NCBI RefSeq assembly: GCF_004216555.1
Contig: NZ_SGWQ01000017.1
Span: forward strand, 1-64,000
Reading direction: 5' to 3'
Length of the DNA stretch: 64,000 bases
Source of the DNA: Herbihabitans rhizosphaerae
GTDB lineage: Bacteria > Actinomycetota > Actinomycetes > Mycobacteriales > Pseudonocardiaceae
Under the pieces are notes generated by a model. The model was not told the DNA's origin. It ran no database searches and saw only the letters and a program-made list of their open reading frames with translations. Shown in pieces: positions 23,547-32,210 of this stretch. The position numbers and the translations under genes were made by a program. Position 1 is the first letter of the stretch. Every line of letters begins with the position of its first letter.

Positions 23547-24649
23547 TCGCCGTGGACGTGTTGCCCGCACTGGTCGGCTTCACCCGCGCGCTCGCGGACG
23601 CCGGGCTGCCGGCGAGTACGCACCGCACGGCGGCCTACCTGCGCGCGGTGGAGCACGTGGACGTTGCCGATCCTGTCCAGCTGTACTGGGCCGGCAGGTT
23701 GACGCTGTGCGCCGATCCGGACGATCTTCCGCGCTACGACGAGGCGTTCGCGAGCTGGTTCACCGCGGGGCCGCCGCCGGCGTCGCGCGGGCCGAGACGG
23801 CGGGTGGACCACGTGGCGCGCACCGCGTCCCTGGTGCCCGGCGAGCCGGGTGAGGGTGCCGGCGACACGCCGAGTATCCGCGGTGCCGCGAGTGAGACCG
23901 AGATCCTGCGTGCCCGTGATCTCGGTGAGTTGAGTGCCGCCGAGCGGGCGCAATTGCGCGAGTTGATCGCAACGTTGCGAATCGAGCCGCCGCGACGAGC
24001 ATCGTTGCGACGGCGGCCCGCAACGCGCGGCACGCTCGATCCCGCCCGCACGTTGCGCGCGATGCTGGAGCGCGGCGGTGAGCCGGCCCGGCTGGCGCGC
24101 CGCCGCCGCGTGCCACGGCCGAGGCGAACCGTGCTGCTGGTCGACGTGTCCGGATCGATGAGCCCGTACGCCGACCCGCTGGTGCGGTTCGCGCACGCCC
24201 TGCTGCGGCGCACGCCCGGCGCGGTCGAGGTGTTCACCCTGGGCACCCGGCTGACCAGGATCACCCGCCAGCTCCGCGCCCGCGATCCGGAGCACGCGCT
24301 GACCGCCGCCGCCCGCGCGGTGCCCGACTTCGCCGGTGGCACCAGGCTGGGCGAGACGATGCGCGCGTTCCTGGACCGGTGGGGCCAGCGCGGTGTCGCG
24401 CGGCAGGCCGTCGTGGTGATCTTCTCCGACGGCTGGGAGCGCGGCGATCCCGCGCTGCTCGGCGAGTCGATGGCCCGGCTGCGCCGCCTCGCGCACGCCG
24501 TGCTGTGGGTGAACCCGCACGCCGGCCGGGGCGGCTACGCGCCGGTACAGTCCGGCATCGCGATCGCCTTGCCGCACATCGACAAGCTGCTCGCCGGGCA
24601 CAGTCTGTCCACTTTGGAATCGCTGCTCGCGGAGATTCGCCATGCTTGA
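23543..24649 (+). CDS. VWA domain protein (CoxE-like)
   Basis: 368 residues from GTG 23543 (GTGA overlap with the ATPase stop). The C-terminal half is a von Willebrand A domain with an intact MIDAS motif (VLLVDVSGSMSP, D201/S203/S205), GGTRLGETM and VVIFSDGWERGD. The N-terminal half has an Arg-rich linker. CoxE partners MoxR ATPases in maturing molybdenum hydroxylases. The gene contains GATCGCAACGTTGCGAATC near 23966, one of the recurring palindromes of this window. It is cytoplasmic. Confidence 0.92.
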   Translation: MIAVDVLPALVGFTRALADAGLPASTHRTAAYLRAVEHVDVADPVQLYWAGRLTLCADPDDLPRYDEAFASWFTAGPPPASRGPRRRVDHVARTASLVPGEPGEGAGDTPSIRGAASETEILRARDLGELSAAERAQLRELIATLRIEPPRRASLRRRPATRGTLDPARTLRAMLERGGEPARLARRRRVPRPRRTVLLVDVSGSMSPYADPLVRFAHALLRRTPGAVEVFTLGTRLTRITRQLRARDPEHALTAAARAVPDFAGGTRLGETMRAFLDRWGQRGVARQAVVVIFSDGWERGDPALLGESMARLRRLAHAVLWVNPHAGRGGYAPVQSGIAIALPHIDKLLAGHSLSTLESLLAEIRHA

Positions 24650-25769
24650 CGTACTCGAGGAACTGCACGCCCGCTGGTCGGCCGGCGAGACCGTCGGTCT
24701 GGGGACGGTGGTCGACACGTTCCGCTCGGCGCCCCGCCAGCCTGGTGCCGCCATGGTGGTGGCCGCCGACGGCACGGTGTCCGGCAGCGTGTCCGGCGGG
24801 TGCGTCGAGGGCGCGGTGTACGAGCTGGCGCAGCGGGTGATCACCGACGGCGATCCGGTCCTGCAGCGCTACGGCGTGTCCGACGACGACGCGTTCGCGG
24901 TCGGGCTCACCTGCGGCGGGATCCTGCACGTGTTCGTGGAACCCGTTGACCGGCAACGGTTTCCGGAGTTCGGCGACCTGGTCACGTCGGTGCACAACCG
25001 GCAGCCGGTCACGGTCGCGACGCTGGTCGAGCACCCGGACCCCGAGCGCGTCGGCGCGCGCCTGATGGTGTGGCCGAACGAGACCGCCGGGTCGCTCGGC
25101 TCCGCGCGGATGGACGACGCGGTGGCCGACGACGCGCGCGGGCTGCTCGCCTCCGGCCGCAGCGCCAGCCTGCACTACGGGCCGGACGGGCAGCGGCGCG
25201 GTGAGGGCGCGTCGGTGTTCGTCAACTCCTTCGAGCCGCCGCCGAGGATGATCGTGTTCGGTGCGATCGACTTCGCGCGGGCGATGGCGCGCCTGGGCGG
25301 CTACCTCGGCTACCGGGTCACCGTGTGCGACGCGCGCGCGGTTTTCGCGACGCCGCAACGGTTTCCGGAAGCCGACGAGGTCGTGGTCGACTGGCCGCAC
25401 CGGTACCTGCGCGCCGAGGTGGACGCCGGGCGGACCGACGAGCGGACCGTGGTCACCGTGCTCACCCACGACCCGAAGTTCGACGTGCCGGTGCTGGAGG
25501 TGGCCCTGCGCGCCAAGCTCGGCTACGTCGGCGCGATGGGCTCGCGCCGCACTCACGACGACCGGCTGGCCCGGCTGCGGGAGGTCGGCATGACCGACGC
25601 GGAGCTGGCCGCGCTGGCCTCGCCGATCGGCCTCGACCTCGGCGCGCGCACGCCCGAGGAGACCGCGGTGTCGATCGCCGCCGAGATGATCGCCCAGCGC
25701 TGGGGCGGCACCGGCGTGCCGCTCGCGGCCGCGGACGGCCCGATCCACGGTTCACCCGACCGGGCGTAA
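24642..25769 (+). CDS. XdhC/CoxI family protein
   Basis: 375 residues from ATG 24642, overlapping the previous gene by eight bases. The N-terminal XdhC segment has AMVVAADGTVSGSVSGGCVE and TCGGILHVFVEP; the C-terminal Rossmann-like segment has MIVFGAIDFARAMARLGGYL, VLTHDPKFDVPVLE and GYVGAMGSRRTHDDR. XdhC proteins bind the molybdenum cofactor, help to sulfurate it and insert it into xanthine dehydrogenase-type apoenzymes. This completes a maturation module upstream of the CoxS-CoxL-CoxM structural genes. The only interruption is the toxin-antitoxin pair that follows. Confidence 0.93.
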   Translation: MLDVLEELHARWSAGETVGLGTVVDTFRSAPRQPGAAMVVAADGTVSGSVSGGCVEGAVYELAQRVITDGDPVLQRYGVSDDDAFAVGLTCGGILHVFVEPVDRQRFPEFGDLVTSVHNRQPVTVATLVEHPDPERVGARLMVWPNETAGSLGSARMDDAVADDARGLLASGRSASLHYGPDGQRRGEGASVFVNSFEPPPRMIVFGAIDFARAMARLGGYLGYRVTVCDARAVFATPQRFPEADEVVVDWPHRYLRAEVDAGRTDERTVVTVLTHDPKFDVPVLEVALRAKLGYVGAMGSRRTHDDRLARLREVGMTDAELAALASPIGLDLGARTPEETAVSIAAEMIAQRWGGTGVPLAAADGPIHGSPDRA

Positions 25770-25791
25770 TACGGCGTGTTACGCTGGTGAC

Positions 25792-26100
25792 ATGCCGAAA
25801 CGCCGCATGTCGATCTCCATCGAGGAAGAACTCGCCCGACGGATCAAGGCCGCGGCCGAGGAGATAGGGGTGGACGTGTCCACGTTGATGTCCGGTGCCG
25901 CGATCGATGTGGTCACCCGGTTCGAGCGGCAGAAGTTGATCTTCGCCGACATCGACAAGCGCATCGCCGAGGTCGAGGCCGAGGCGGACAAGATGACCGA
26001 CGAGGAGTTCTTCTCCTCGATGCACACGTTGTCCGACGAACAGCGCAACGCCATCGACGCACGGTGGGACGCGTTCTTCAAGTTGACGGCGAGCGCATGA
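25792..26100 (+). CDS. Ribbon-helix-helix-type antitoxin (VapB-like)
   Basis: 102 residues from ATG 25792. The start MPKRRMSISIEEELARRIKA resembles a ribbon-helix-helix DNA-binding arm, followed by an amphipathic and acidic C-terminus (RIAEVEAEADKMTDEEFFSS) suited to wrapping a toxin. It overlaps the downstream PIN-domain gene by four bases. The arrangement, sizes and overlap are those of a type II toxin-antitoxin module, which would repress its own promoter in the 22-bp gap after XdhC. The family call is moderately sure. Confidence 0.8.
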   Translation: MPKRRMSISIEEELARRIKAAAEEIGVDVSTLMSGAAIDVVTRFERQKLIFADIDKRIAEVEAEADKMTDEEFFSSMHTLSDEQRNAIDARWDAFFKLTASA

Positions 26101-26504
26101 CGGGCAGCGCGGTCTACGACGCCGGAATGCTCATCGCGTTGGCCAAGGGAGACAACGCTGCCGAGCGTGAGCATTGGAAGGCGTGCCAGGGCTTGCGGCC
26201 GATCGTCCCGGGTCCGGTGCTCGGTCAGGTGTGGCGGGGTGCTCGCCAACACAGCAGGCTGTCGTTCGCGCTGCGACGGTGCGATGTGCGCACCGCATAC
26301 TCGGAAGCGGACTACAAACGGGTGGGCGAGATGCTCGGCGAGGTGGCGCTCGGGCCGAGGAAGCGACCCGACGTCGTCGACGCGTTGGTCGCCTACACGG
26401 CCGTCGCATGTGAGCCGGCGATCGTTCTGACGTCCGATCCGGGCGACATCGAGGCCTACCTGGCGACCTTGCGCAAGGCGCGCACCATGCTTGTCCCGGT
26501 TTGA
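26097..26504 (+). CDS. PIN domain protein, VapC-like toxin
   Basis: 135 residues; the ATG overlaps the antitoxin stop (ATGA). The PIN-domain acidic residues are in place: Asp8 in AVYDAGMLIALAKGD, the acidic pair in RKRPDVVDALVAYTA, and TSDPGDIEAYL near the end. PIN toxins are RNases that cleave tRNA or rRNA. The pair sits between the maturation half and the structural half of the molybdenum hydroxylase cluster, whose gene order is otherwise continuous, so it looks inserted. Confidence 0.85.
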   Translation: MTGSAVYDAGMLIALAKGDNAAEREHWKACQGLRPIVPGPVLGQVWRGARQHSRLSFALRRCDVRTAYSEADYKRVGEMLGEVALGPRKRPDVVDALVAYTAVACEPAIVLTSDPGDIEAYLATLRKARTMLVPV

Positions 26505-26629
26505 TCGTTCTTGGGTCCAACGACCCGTCCTGCGCTGTGGACTTGTACGAGCGCGCCCGGGGAGAGACCCTTGGGTGTGAGCTGGGTCACTGACTGATCC
26601 CACCACATCCGCCGGGCGTTGGAGGCCAT

Positions 26630-27172
26630 ATGCGCATCACCATGACCGTGGACGGAACCAAGTACACCGACGACGTCGAACCGCGAATGCTGCTGGTGCA
26701 CTACCTGCGCGAGCGGCTCGGCAAGACCGGGACCGTGGTCGGTTGCGACACCAGCAACTGCGGCGCGTGCACCGTGCACCTCGACGGGCACAGCGTGAAG
26801 TCGTGCTCGGTGCTGGCCGTGCAGGCCGACGGATGTGAGGTCACCACGATCGAGGGCCTCGCGCGCGACGGCCGGTTGCACCCGGTGCAGCAGGCCTTCC
26901 ACGACAACCACGCGTTGCAGTGCGGCTTCTGCACACCAGGGATGATCATGCAGGCGGTGGACCTGCTCGCGGACAACCCGGACCCGGACGAGCAGGCCGT
27001 GCGGCAGGGGCTCGAGGGCAACCTGTGCCGGTGCACCGGCTACCAGAACATCGTGCGCGCGGTGCGGGACGCGGCGCAGAAGATGAGCCCCGGCGCGGGC
27101 CCCGAGGCCGAGCAGGTGGCCGACGAGACGGCCGAGGCGACGAAGCTCTCGCGCGCGGAGGTCCAGTCATGA
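26630..27172 (+). CDS. CoxS-like [2Fe-2S] subunit of a molybdenum hydroxylase
   Basis: 180 residues from ATG 26630 with GGAGG upstream. Both iron-sulfur motifs are complete: [17 protein letters not shown] with a following Cys for the plant-type cluster, and [11 protein letters not shown] followed by CRCTGYQNI for the second cluster. This is the electron-transfer subunit of xanthine dehydrogenase/CO dehydrogenase-type enzymes. It overlaps CoxL by four bases, and the three structural genes are translationally coupled. Confidence 0.95.
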   Translation: MRITMTVDGTKYTDDVEPRMLLVHYLRERLGKTGTVVGCDTSNCGACTVHLDGHSVKSCSVLAVQADGCEVTTIEGLARDGRLHPVQQAFHDNHALQCGFCTPGMIMQAVDLLADNPDPDEQAVRQGLEGNLCRCTGYQNIVRAVRDAAQKMSPGAGPEAEQVADETAEATKLSRAEVQS

Positions 27173-29538
27173 CCTCCACGGCGGAACCCGAGGTAGGTCG
27201 GGCGCGCCTGCGCAAGGAGGACGCGCGACTGATCACCGGGCGCACCAGGTGGACCGACAACATGGTGCTGCCCGGCATGCTGCACATGGCGCTCCTGCGC
27301 AGCCCGATGGCGCACGCACGGATCACGAAGATCGACACCACGGCCGCCCGCGAGATGCCCGGCGTGATCGCCGTGGTCACCGGGCAGGACCTGGCCGAGG
27401 AGCAGGGCAGCCTGCCGTGCGCCTGGCCGATCACCGAGGACATGAAGGCGCCCGACGCGCCGGCGATGGCCGTCGAGCAGGTCAACTTCGCCGGCGAGGC
27501 GGTCGCCGCGGTGATCGCGCGCAGCAAGGCCGAGGCGGACGACGCGCTGGAGTCGATCGACATCGACTACGACGAGCTGCCGGTGGTGCTGGACATGGCC
27601 GCCGCGATCGCCGACGGCGCGGACCTCGTGCACGAGAACCTGGGCACGAACCGTTGTGCCACATGGGTTTACGACTCCGCGGAGGCGGGCAGCGGCGGCG
27701 CCATCGACGACGCGATCGCGGGCGCCGAGGTGGTCGTGGAGCGCACGTACCGCCAGCAGCGGCTGATCCCCGCGTTCATGGAGCCGCGCTCGATGCTGGT
27801 CGACCCGACCGGCGACCAGATCACCATGTGGTCGGCCACCCAGATCCCGCACATCCTGCGCTGGATGACCGCCGCGGTCACCGGTGTGCCGGAGTCCAAG
27901 ATCAGGGTGATCGCGCCGGACGTCGGCGGCGGGTTCGGCGGCAAGCTGCAGGTCACGCCGGAGGAGATCATCACTTTCCTGATGGCCAAGCGGCTGGGCA
28001 AGCCGGTGAAGTACACCGAGTCCCGCTCGGAGTCTCTGGCCAGCGCGCACCACGGCCGCGACCAGATCCAGAAGCTCACCCTGGCCGCCGACCGCGACGG
28101 CACGCTGCGCGGCCTCAAGGTGGAACTGCTCGCCGACATGGGCGCGTACCTGCGGCTGGTGTCGCCGGGCGTACCGATCCTGGGCGCGTTCATGTTCAAC
28201 GCGATCTACAAGATGGACGCCTACAAGTTCGTGTGCACCAACGTGTTCACGAACAAGACGCCGACCGACGCGTACCGGGGAGCCGGCCGTCCGGAGGCCA
28301 CGTTCGGCATCGAGCGGATGATGGACGAGCTGGCCGCCGAGCTGTCGATGGACCCGATGGAGTTGCGCCGCAAGAACTGGATCACGCACGACGAGTTCCC
28401 GTTCACCACGGTGGCCGGGTTGACCTACGACTCGGGCGACTACGAGTCCGCCACCGACAAGGCGATGGAGACGTTCGGCTACGACGCTCTTCGTGCGGAG
28501 CAACAGGAGCGCCGCGATCGCAACGATGCGATTCAGCTCGGCATCGGCATCTCCACCTACACCGAGATGTGCGGTCTCGCACCGTCCCGGGTGCTGGGCG
28601 CGTTGCGATACGCGGCCGGCGGCTGGGAACACGCGGCGATCAGGATGCTGCCCACCGGCAAGGTGGAGCTGGTCACCGGAACGTCGCCGCACGGCCAGGG
28701 CCACGAGACGGCGTGGAGCCAGATCGTGGCCGACCAGCTCGGCGTGCCGTTCGAGGACGTCGAGGTGCTGCACGGCGACACGCAGTCCTCGGTGCGCGGG
28801 ATGGACTCCTACGGATCGCGCTCGCTCGCGGTCGGCGGGACGGCGATCGTCCTTGCCGCACAACGGGTTCTGGCCAAGGCGCGCAAGGTCGCCGCGCACA
28901 TGATGGAGTGCGCGGAGGACGACGTGGACTTCACCCCCGGCACCTTCTCGGTGAAGGGCACCGACCGCGGGGTGGCGCTGGCCGACGTGGTGGTGCACGC
29001 GCACGTGGCGCACGACCTGCCCGACGGAGTCGAGGCGACGCTCGACTCCGATGCCACCTTCGATCCGGAGAACTTCTCCTTCCCACACGGCACACACCTG
29101 TGCGCCGCGGAAGTGGACACCGAGACCGGCAGGGTGCGACTGCGCTCCTACGTCTGCGTGGACGACGTCGGCAAGGCGGTGAACCCGATGATCGTCGAAG
29201 GTCAGGTGCACGGCGGCATCGCGCAAGGGGTCGCGCAGGCCCTGTTCGAAGAGGCGGTGCACGACGAGTCCGGCACGTTGACCACCGGCACGCTGGCCGA
29301 CTACCTGGTGCCGTCCGCGGCCGATCTGCCGTCCTTCGACACCAGCCGCACGGAGACGCCGGCGACCACGAATCCCTTGGGAGTCAAGGGAGTCGGCGAG
29401 GCCGGCACGATCGCGTCAACCCCGGCCGTGGTCAACGCGATCGTGGACGCGTTGCGCCACAGGGGTGTCAACGACGTGGAGATGCCGTGCACGCCGATGC
29501 GTGTGTGGTCGGCCATCCAGGCAGGAGGTGCGCGATGA
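27169..29538 (+). CDS. CoxL-like large molybdopterin subunit (form II)
   Basis: 789 residues from ATG 27169. The molybdopterin-binding loops are clear: DVGGGFGGK near residue 251, [11 protein letters not shown], and the catalytic Glu in [10 protein letters not shown] near the C-terminus. The active-site loop reads AYRGAGR (residues 368-374), the form II signature, rather than the AYxCSFR of true aerobic CO dehydrogenase. The enzyme probably hydroxylates an aromatic heterocycle, aldehyde or purine-like compound. CO oxidation is unlikely from this motif. It assembles with CoxS and CoxM as a cytoplasmic heterotrimer pair. Confidence 0.95.
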   Translation: MTSTAEPEVGRARLRKEDARLITGRTRWTDNMVLPGMLHMALLRSPMAHARITKIDTTAAREMPGVIAVVTGQDLAEEQGSLPCAWPITEDMKAPDAPAMAVEQVNFAGEAVAAVIARSKAEADDALESIDIDYDELPVVLDMAAAIADGADLVHENLGTNRCATWVYDSAEAGSGGAIDDAIAGAEVVVERTYRQQRLIPAFMEPRSMLVDPTGDQITMWSATQIPHILRWMTAAVTGVPESKIRVIAPDVGGGFGGKLQVTPEEIITFLMAKRLGKPVKYTESRSESLASAHHGRDQIQKLTLAADRDGTLRGLKVELLADMGAYLRLVSPGVPILGAFMFNAIYKMDAYKFVCTNVFTNKTPTDAYRGAGRPEATFGIERMMDELAAELSMDPMELRRKNWITHDEFPFTTVAGLTYDSGDYESATDKAMETFGYDALRAEQQERRDRNDAIQLGIGISTYTEMCGLAPSRVLGALRYAAGGWEHAAIRMLPTGKVELVTGTSPHGQGHETAWSQIVADQLGVPFEDVEVLHGDTQSSVRGMDSYGSRSLAVGGTAIVLAAQRVLAKARKVAAHMMECAEDDVDFTPGTFSVKGTDRGVALADVVVHAHVAHDLPDGVEATLDSDATFDPENFSFPHGTHLCAAEVDTETGRVRLRSYVCVDDVGKAVNPMIVEGQVHGGIAQGVAQALFEEAVHDESGTLTTGTLADYLVPSAADLPSFDTSRTETPATTNPLGVKGVGEAGTIASTPAVVNAIVDALRHRGVNDVEMPCTPMRVWSAIQAGGAR

Positions 29539-30389
29539 TCCCGGCGGCGTTCGACTACCAGGCACCGACCACGCTGGACGACGCGGTGCGCATCCTCGCC
29601 GACGCCGGCGAGGACGCGAAGGTGATCGCGGGCGGGCAGAGCCTGCTTCCCGTGCTGCGCATGCGATTGGCCGCGCCGACCGTGCTGATCGACCTGTCCC
29701 GGTGCGCGGAGTTGCGCGGTGTCCGCGAGGACGGCGGCTCGCTCGTCATCGGTGCCATGACCACGCACTACGACGTGCAGGGCGACCACCTGGTGCGCGA
29801 GCACGCCGCGCTCCTGGCGATGGCGACCGACACGGTGGCCGACCCGCAGGTGCGCCACCGCGGCACGTTCGGCGGGTCGCTCGCGCACGCCGATCCGGCC
29901 GGCGACCTGCTGGCGCCGGCACTCGCGCTGGACTGCGAGTTCGTGGTGGCCGGCATGGACGGGCGGCGCACCGTCGCGGCGAACGAGTTCTTCGTGGACT
30001 ACTTCACGACGGCGATGGCGTGGAACGAGATCCTGTGCGAGGTCAGGGTGCCCAAGTACACCGGCTGGCTCGCGCACTACGAGAAGTTCAACCGGGTCGC
30101 GCAGGCCTGGTCGATCGTCGGCGTGGCCGCGGCGTTGCGGGTGGACGGCTCGCGGATCGCCGAGGCGCGGGTCGGGTTGACCAACATGGCATCGGTCCCG
30201 GTGCGGGCGCGCGGCGTGGAGGACGCGCTGGTCGGCGAGGAGGCGACACCGGAGTCGATCAGGGCGGCCGCCGAGCACGCCGCCGAGGGCACCAGCCCCA
30301 CCGCGGACGGCGACGGCGACGCGGAGTACCGCACCCAGCTCGCCAAGGTGCTCACCGGCCGCGCGGTCACCGCCGCCATGACGGCCTAG
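29535..30389 (+). CDS. CoxM-like FAD-binding subunit
   Basis: 284 residues from ATG 29535 (ATGA overlap). FAD-binding motifs are visible in AGGQSLLPVLRMRL (N-terminal domain) and TFGGSLAHADPAGDL. The C-terminal domain has KFNRVAQAWSIVGVAAAL. The protein passes electrons from the iron-sulfur subunit to its final acceptor. It ends with TAA-free coding to a TAG that overlaps the ribosome site (AGGAGG) of the next gene. Confidence 0.95.
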   Translation: MIPAAFDYQAPTTLDDAVRILADAGEDAKVIAGGQSLLPVLRMRLAAPTVLIDLSRCAELRGVREDGGSLVIGAMTTHYDVQGDHLVREHAALLAMATDTVADPQVRHRGTFGGSLAHADPAGDLLAPALALDCEFVVAGMDGRRTVAANEFFVDYFTTAMAWNEILCEVRVPKYTGWLAHYEKFNRVAQAWSIVGVAAALRVDGSRIAEARVGLTNMASVPVRARGVEDALVGEEATPESIRAAAEHAAEGTSPTADGDGDAEYRTQLAKVLTGRAVTAAMTA

Positions 30390-30400
30390 GAGGTCGGCGC

Positions 30401-31009
30401 GTGCGACTCGAGCACCGGTTCACTGTGCCGGCCCCGGCCGGCGAGGTGTGGCAGGCCGTGACCGATCCGGAGCGGGTGGCGCCGTGCATGCCCGGCGCCA
30501 CCCTCACCGGAGTGGACGGCTCGACGTTCACCGGAACCGTGAAGGTGAAGCTCGGCCCGGTTTCCTTGCAGTACAAGGGATCCGGCGAGTTCGTCGAGCG
30601 AGACGAGCAGGCGCGGCGGCTGGTGATCAAGGCGTCCGGCAAGGACGTGCGAGGTGCCGGCACCGCGTCGGCCACGGTCACCCTCACGCTGTCCGAGCAG
30701 GACGGCTCGACCCATGGCGAGGTGATCACCGACCTCGCCGTCACCGGGCGGCCGGCGCGGTTCGGCCGCGGCCTGATCTCCGAGGTGGCCGGCAAGCTGC
30801 TCGACCAGTTCGCCGGCTGTCTGGCCGGGAAGCTGGCGCCGGCCGAGCCGAAAACCGTTGTGTCACAAGCGAAACAGGAGTCACAGGAGGACTCTGTCGA
30901 TCTGCTCGAACTCGCCGGATCGCCGGTGGCCAAGCGCGTCGCGCCGGTGATCGCGGTCGTGCTGGCCCTGGCGATCGTGGTGGCCGTTACTCGTCGCCGC
31001 CGGTCATGA
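30401..31009 (+). CDS. CoxG-like SRPBCC protein with C-terminal membrane anchor
   Basis: 202 residues from GTG 30401 with AGGAGG eight bases upstream. The SRPBCC/CoxG fold is recognisable (FTVPAPAGEVWQAVTDPERV, CMPGATL, GKLLDQFAG). The last 25 residues form a single hydrophobic segment (VIAVVLALAIVVAV) ending in basic residues, so the protein is tethered to the inner face of the membrane. In the CO dehydrogenase system CoxG recruits the enzyme to the membrane, where its electrons can enter the respiratory chain. The same job is likely here. Confidence 0.9.
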   Translation: MRLEHRFTVPAPAGEVWQAVTDPERVAPCMPGATLTGVDGSTFTGTVKVKLGPVSLQYKGSGEFVERDEQARRLVIKASGKDVRGAGTASATVTLTLSEQDGSTHGEVITDLAVTGRPARFGRGLISEVAGKLLDQFAGCLAGKLAPAEPKTVVSQAKQESQEDSVDLLELAGSPVAKRVAPVIAVVLALAIVVAVTRRRRS

Positions 31010-31127
31010 TTACGTACCGCTACTGAATCCGATCCGGATTGATACTCACCGCTGAACCGAGAAGCCTTGCCGGAGGGATCGGTTTCGCACTGGTTCCGCG
31101 ACGGTGACGCACCCACGCCGTCGACCG

Positions 31128-31259
31128 GGGTGCCAACTCGTATGCAGGGACGAGTTGGCACCCTGCTCCTATCGCGCGAGTCCCGCGCTGTGCACCGCCG
31201 AGTCCCGCGTTCACGCTGCATGAACGCGGGACTCACCGTGTCTGAGCGCGGGACTCGCG
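31128..31259. repeat. Compound hairpin repeat between convergent genes
   Basis: Three perfect inverted repeats fill this gap. GGGTGCCAACTCGT (31128-31141) pairs with 31150-31163. CGCGAGTCCCGCGCT (31175-31189) pairs with 31245-31259. Nested inside that, GAGTCCCGCGTTCA (31200-31213) pairs with 31221-31234. The GGGACTC core and a 21-bp identical block are shared with the tandem repeat at 19439-19501. Both copies lie between gene 3' ends, so they may act as bidirectional terminators as well as being dispersed repeats. Confidence 0.85.
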
Positions 31260-31272
31260 AAATGTGGGGGGC

Positions 31273-32163
31273 TCAGCCGGTCATGGTGCGTAGGTCGTTG
31301 CCGAGGTAGACGCCGATCGTCCACTCGGCCTGCCTGATCAGGCTGACGGCGGGTGGGTAGTTCTCGGCGACGAGTGCGGCGACGCGTCGGCGCAGCGCCG
31401 CCATCCGGCCGGCGATCTCGTCGCGCACCCAGTCCTCGGTGACGCCGTCGTACATCAGCAGGTTGTTCTGCCCTGGCTCGGACCGCTCCCGGGCGATGGT
31501 GCCGAGGTCGTTCGCCAGCCGGGCAAGCACCGCGGAGTCGTCCACGGCCGGGACCAGGACGTCCAGGTGCTCGGGCAACTCGTCGCCGCCGTAGGCCAGC
31601 CACCTCGGCACCTGAACGTGCCACAGGGAGATGCTGTCGACGTGCTCGAGGTACTCCTCGACGTCCAGCTTGACGCCCGCCTCCGGTGCACGGCCGCGCA
31701 CCCGTGCCCAACCGGCGATCCAGTCGTAGCGGTGACCGCGCAGGCAACTGTCGAACTTCCGCTCCCACAGTGACGCCAGCGCCGGATAGCCGGTGAGCTC
31801 GCCGAGATCCCGTTGCAGCGCCGACAATCCGGCCAGCACCGGGTTGCCGTCATCCCGCTTGCCCGTGCGGACCACGGCGTCGCACCGCTCGAGGAACTCG
31901 TCGACCCCACGAAGCTCGGTGATCTCGTGCTCCAGGTAGTCGTCGAAGGCGCAGACCCAGGTGGCCACACGCGCGGGAATCCGCAGTTGGTCCGCGGTCG
32001 CCCACGGGCCGATCACCGCCTCCCCGAAGGCCACCCCGACCAGCGGCAGGTCCCGGCAGTCGGGCAGGTGCTCGCTGGTCCAGCGCCGCAGATCGGCCAG
32101 GGTGGCCGAGGCCAGCTTCACCAGGGGCACGCACTGCGCGGCCGGCGCGAACATGTCGGTCAT
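31273..32163 (-). CDS. Class I terpene synthase
   Basis: 296 residues from ATG 32161-32163. Both metal-binding motifs are present: an Asp-rich motif DDYLE (residues 74-78) and the NSE triad NDLGTIARE (N218, T222, E226), with the usual spacing. Helices around VQVPRWLAYGG and the late WTIGVYLGNDLR fit the all-alpha fold. Such enzymes ionise a prenyl diphosphate with Mg2+ and cyclise it. Chain length of the substrate and product cannot be predicted. The gene lies 47 bp after a LAL regulator gene on the same strand. No prenyl transferase or P450 is adjacent, so the precursor must come from elsewhere. Confidence 0.85.
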   Translation of the reverse strand: MTDMFAPAAQCVPLVKLASATLADLRRWTSEHLPDCRDLPLVGVAFGEAVIGPWATADQLRIPARVATWVCAFDDYLEHEITELRGVDEFLERCDAVVRTGKRDDGNPVLAGLSALQRDLGELTGYPALASLWERKFDSCLRGHRYDWIAGWARVRGRAPEAGVKLDVEEYLEHVDSISLWHVQVPRWLAYGGDELPEHLDVLVPAVDDSAVLARLANDLGTIARERSEPGQNNLLMYDGVTEDWVRDEIAGRMAALRRRVAALVAENYPPAVSLIRQAEWTIGVYLGNDLRTMTG

Positions 32164-32210
32164 GCCTGGAACGTACCGGGCGGGCTCCCGGCGGCTCTTG
32201 ATCTTGGAGC

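Noticed and set aside
27169-29538. True aerobic CO dehydrogenase large subunit
   Set aside because: The active-site loop is AYRGAGR (form II) rather than the AYxCSFR signature of CO dehydrogenase.
27249-30389. Long plus-strand frame overlapping CoxL and joined to CoxM
   Set aside because: Only its last 284 codons (from 29535) are real. The upstream part is the CoxL gene in the wrong frame.
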